This document shows positions 23,344 through 24,646 of a stretch of DNA of 24,646 bases, in pieces; position 1 is the first letter of the stretch, and each line of letters begins with the position of its first letter. Origin of the DNA: JASLDZ01 sp038226305 (GTDB taxonomy: Bacteria; Pseudomonadota; Alphaproteobacteria; Caulobacterales; Caulobacteraceae); assembly GCA_038226305.1 (NCBI GenBank), contig JBBRQN010000027.1:1-24646 (forward strand), in the 5' to 3' direction. Made by a program: the position numbers and the translations under genes. The notes under the pieces were generated by a model, which worked only from the letters and a program-made list of their open reading frames with translations, searched no databases and was not told the origin of the DNA.

Positions 23344-24408
23344 ATGAAGGGCTCGCTCGCCATCGCCGTGGGGGCTGCGCTGTTCTGCGGCGCCGCCTCG
23401 CTTCCGCTCCAGGCCGCAGCAAAGCCGTCGCACGCCGGGAAAGCCGCCGCCTACAAGGCCCCGCGCAACAACTTCGGTCAGCCGGATTTCAGCGGCAACT
23501 GGAGCAATGTCTCCATGACGCCGGAGTCGCGGCCCGCCTCGGTCAAGGGCGCCGCCTACACCAACTCCGAAGCCCGACGCCTCGAAACCATCGATACCCA
23601 CGCCGCCGAAGAGTCCGACAAGCCGATCGATCCCAGCGTCGGCCTGCCCGCCGTGGGCGGCGATGCCCCCATCCCCGGCACCCGGCCCGAGTTCGTGGCG
23701 GCGGGCGGCGGCACGGGCGGCTACGACCGCGGCTGGCTCGATCCCGGCAACGGCTTCATGCGGGTGAACGGCGAGGCCCGCACCAGCATCATCACCACCC
23801 CCGACGGCCGCGCACCCAAGATGATCAATGGCAAGACCGAGCCTCCCCGCGCCCCCGGTCTCGGCGGCATGGACAACCCGGAGGACCGTCCCCTGGGCGA
23901 CCGCTGCCTGCAGTTCGGCCGCAACGCGCCGGCGCCGATGATGGGCAACGGCTTCTACAACAACGACTATCAGATCGTGCAGACGGCCGACGAGGTGGCG
24001 ATCAACATCGAGGTGATCCACGACGTGCGCCACGTGCGCCTGAACGGCACCCACCGCACCGACGGCGTTCGCACCTGGCTCGGCGATTCCATCGGCCACT
24101 ACGAGGGCGACACCCTGGTGGTCGAGACGATCAACCTGCCCAAGCAGCAGGCCTATCACGGCAGTTGGGAGAACCTGGTCGTCACCGAGCGCTTCACCCG
24201 CAAGGGGCCGGACCGGCTGCACTACGCCTTCACCATCCATGACCCCACCACCTGGGCGGCCGACTGGGGCGGCGAGTACGAGTTCCACCCCCTCAAGGGC
24301 CAGCTCTACGAATACGCCTGCCACGAAGGCAACTACGCCCTGGAACACATCCTCGCGGGCGCTCGCGAGGAGGAGAAGCGCGTGAAGGTCGCCTCACGCG
24401 GGGAGTAG
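23344..24408 (+). CDS. Exported protein of an uncharacterised widespread family
   Basis: A 354-residue protein with a signal peptide (basic start, hydrophobic LAIAVGAALFCGAASLPLQA, likely cleaved after the Ala run near 24-26), so periplasmic or secreted. Recognisable family segments are PDFSGNW (47-53), GHYEGDTLVVETINLP (from 251), LVVTERFTRKGPDRLHYAFT and YEYACHEGNYALEHIL (from 322) with an invariant-looking Cys-His-Glu. I associate this pattern with large uncharacterised families in soil Acidobacteria and Sphingomonadales-like bacteria; no biochemical function is known to me. The region LPAVGGDAPIPGTRPEFVAA is Gly/Pro-rich. ATG 23344 has a strong GGAGG five bases upstream. It diverges from mutS across 86 bp. 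Confidence 0.8.
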   Translation: MKGSLAIAVGAALFCGAASLPLQAAAKPSHAGKAAAYKAPRNNFGQPDFSGNWSNVSMTPESRPASVKGAAYTNSEARRLETIDTHAAEESDKPIDPSVGLPAVGGDAPIPGTRPEFVAAGGGTGGYDRGWLDPGNGFMRVNGEARTSIITTPDGRAPKMINGKTEPPRAPGLGGMDNPEDRPLGDRCLQFGRNAPAPMMGNGFYNNDYQIVQTADEVAINIEVIHDVRHVRLNGTHRTDGVRTWLGDSIGHYEGDTLVVETINLPKQQAYHGSWENLVVTERFTRKGPDRLHYAFTIHDPTTWAADWGGEYEFHPLKGQLYEYACHEGNYALEHILAGAREEEKRVKVASRGE

Positions 24409-24421
24409 GCCGCCGCGGACA

Positions 24422-24443
24422 CCTCTCCCGCCTGCGGGAGAGG
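24422..24443. repeat. Dispersed palindromic repeat, copy 3 (after the exported-protein gene)
   Basis: CCTCTCCCGC (24422-24431), CT, GCGGGAGAGG (24434-24443): a perfect 10-bp inverted repeat, 14 bases after the stop. It is the best copy of the element also found at 9510 and 12753. No T-tract follows. Confidence 0.75.
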
Positions 24444-24544
24444 GAGCGGCCCGCGCACATCCCCTAACAAGCGACGATTCGGCACCTTTGATGCCACTAG
24501 CTTCGCGCGCATTGTCGGTTCACGCGCCCTTCTGCGAGACCGCC

Positions 24545-24646
24545 ATGCACACCATTGCCGTCGTGAGCCGCAAGGGCGGGGCCGGTAAGTCGACGGTGGC
24601 GCTGCAGCTGGCCGTCGGGTTCTGGCGGCGGGGCTATCGCACCCTG
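24545..24646 (+). CDS. ParA-family ATPase, 3'-truncated by the window
   Basis: The last 102 bases encode 34 residues beginning MHTIAVVSRKGGAGKSTVAL, with the deviant Walker A motif KGGAGKST of ParA/MinD-type ATPases at about residues 10-17. It then continues QLAVGFWRRGYRTL and runs off the window. These ATPases position DNA or protein cargo. The sequence looks more like an orphan ParA protein than the ParA of the chromosomal parAB pair or MipZ, but 34 residues cannot settle that. The start is ATG 24545. Upstream, 24444-24544 holds only sequence in which I see no confident promoter. Confidence 0.85.
   Translation, partial: MHTIAVVSRKGGAGKSTVALQLAVGFWRRGYRTL

Noticed and set aside
24476..24480. 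GANTC site (GATTC) before the ParA-like gene as a CcrM/GcrA control site
   Set aside because: Single five-base match; such sites are frequent and no matching promoter is visible.

Overview
The window reads as ordinary chromosomal DNA from a very GC-rich alphaproteobacterium, most likely a member of Caulobacterales (Caulobacter/Phenylobacterium/Brevundimonas-like). This rests on overall protein character and on the order ptsP, a RodZ-like gene, then prfA and prmC nearby. Genus cannot be fixed without a search. I see no insertion sequence, prophage, CRISPR array, tRNA or rRNA. The high GC content leaves many long open frames antisense to real genes, and these were discarded.

Left part (1-7554): the 3' part of ptsP (enzyme I of the nitrogen PTS) and a RodZ-like membrane HTH protein; two unrecognised minus-strand genes (202 or 199 aa, and 120 aa); prfA (RF1, TTG start); a minus-strand YihY/BrkB-family membrane protein; and prmC, which methylates the RF1 GGQ glutamine. 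The yihY gene sits on the opposite strand between prfA and prmC.

Middle part (7567-16214): a GT4 glycosyltransferase; a TetR regulator followed by bifunctional putA (proline to glutamate); a Kup potassium transporter; and an Rrf2 regulator followed by a WrbA/flavodoxin-like protein, with a hairpin plus T-tract between the last two.

Right part (16225-24646): an S66 (LD-carboxypeptidase-like) gene diverging from a MurC/Mpl-like Mur ligase, a plausible muropeptide-processing pair; a PaaI-type hotdog thioesterase; an unrecognised 142-aa protein whose Shine-Dalgarno sequence lies in a perfect hairpin; a WYL-domain regulator; mutS; a secreted protein of a widespread uncharacterised family; and the first 34 codons of a ParA-type ATPase.

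The strand changes at almost every gene, and convergent gaps are very short, down to two stop codons sharing one CTAG. A palindromic repeat occurs three times, always just after a stop codon. No clearly new multi-gene system is visible. The best leads are the S66/Mur-ligase pair, the hairpin-occluded ribosome binding sites, the 13-bp perfect inverted repeat at the end of the S66 gene, and the unrecognised 202-aa/120-aa pair.
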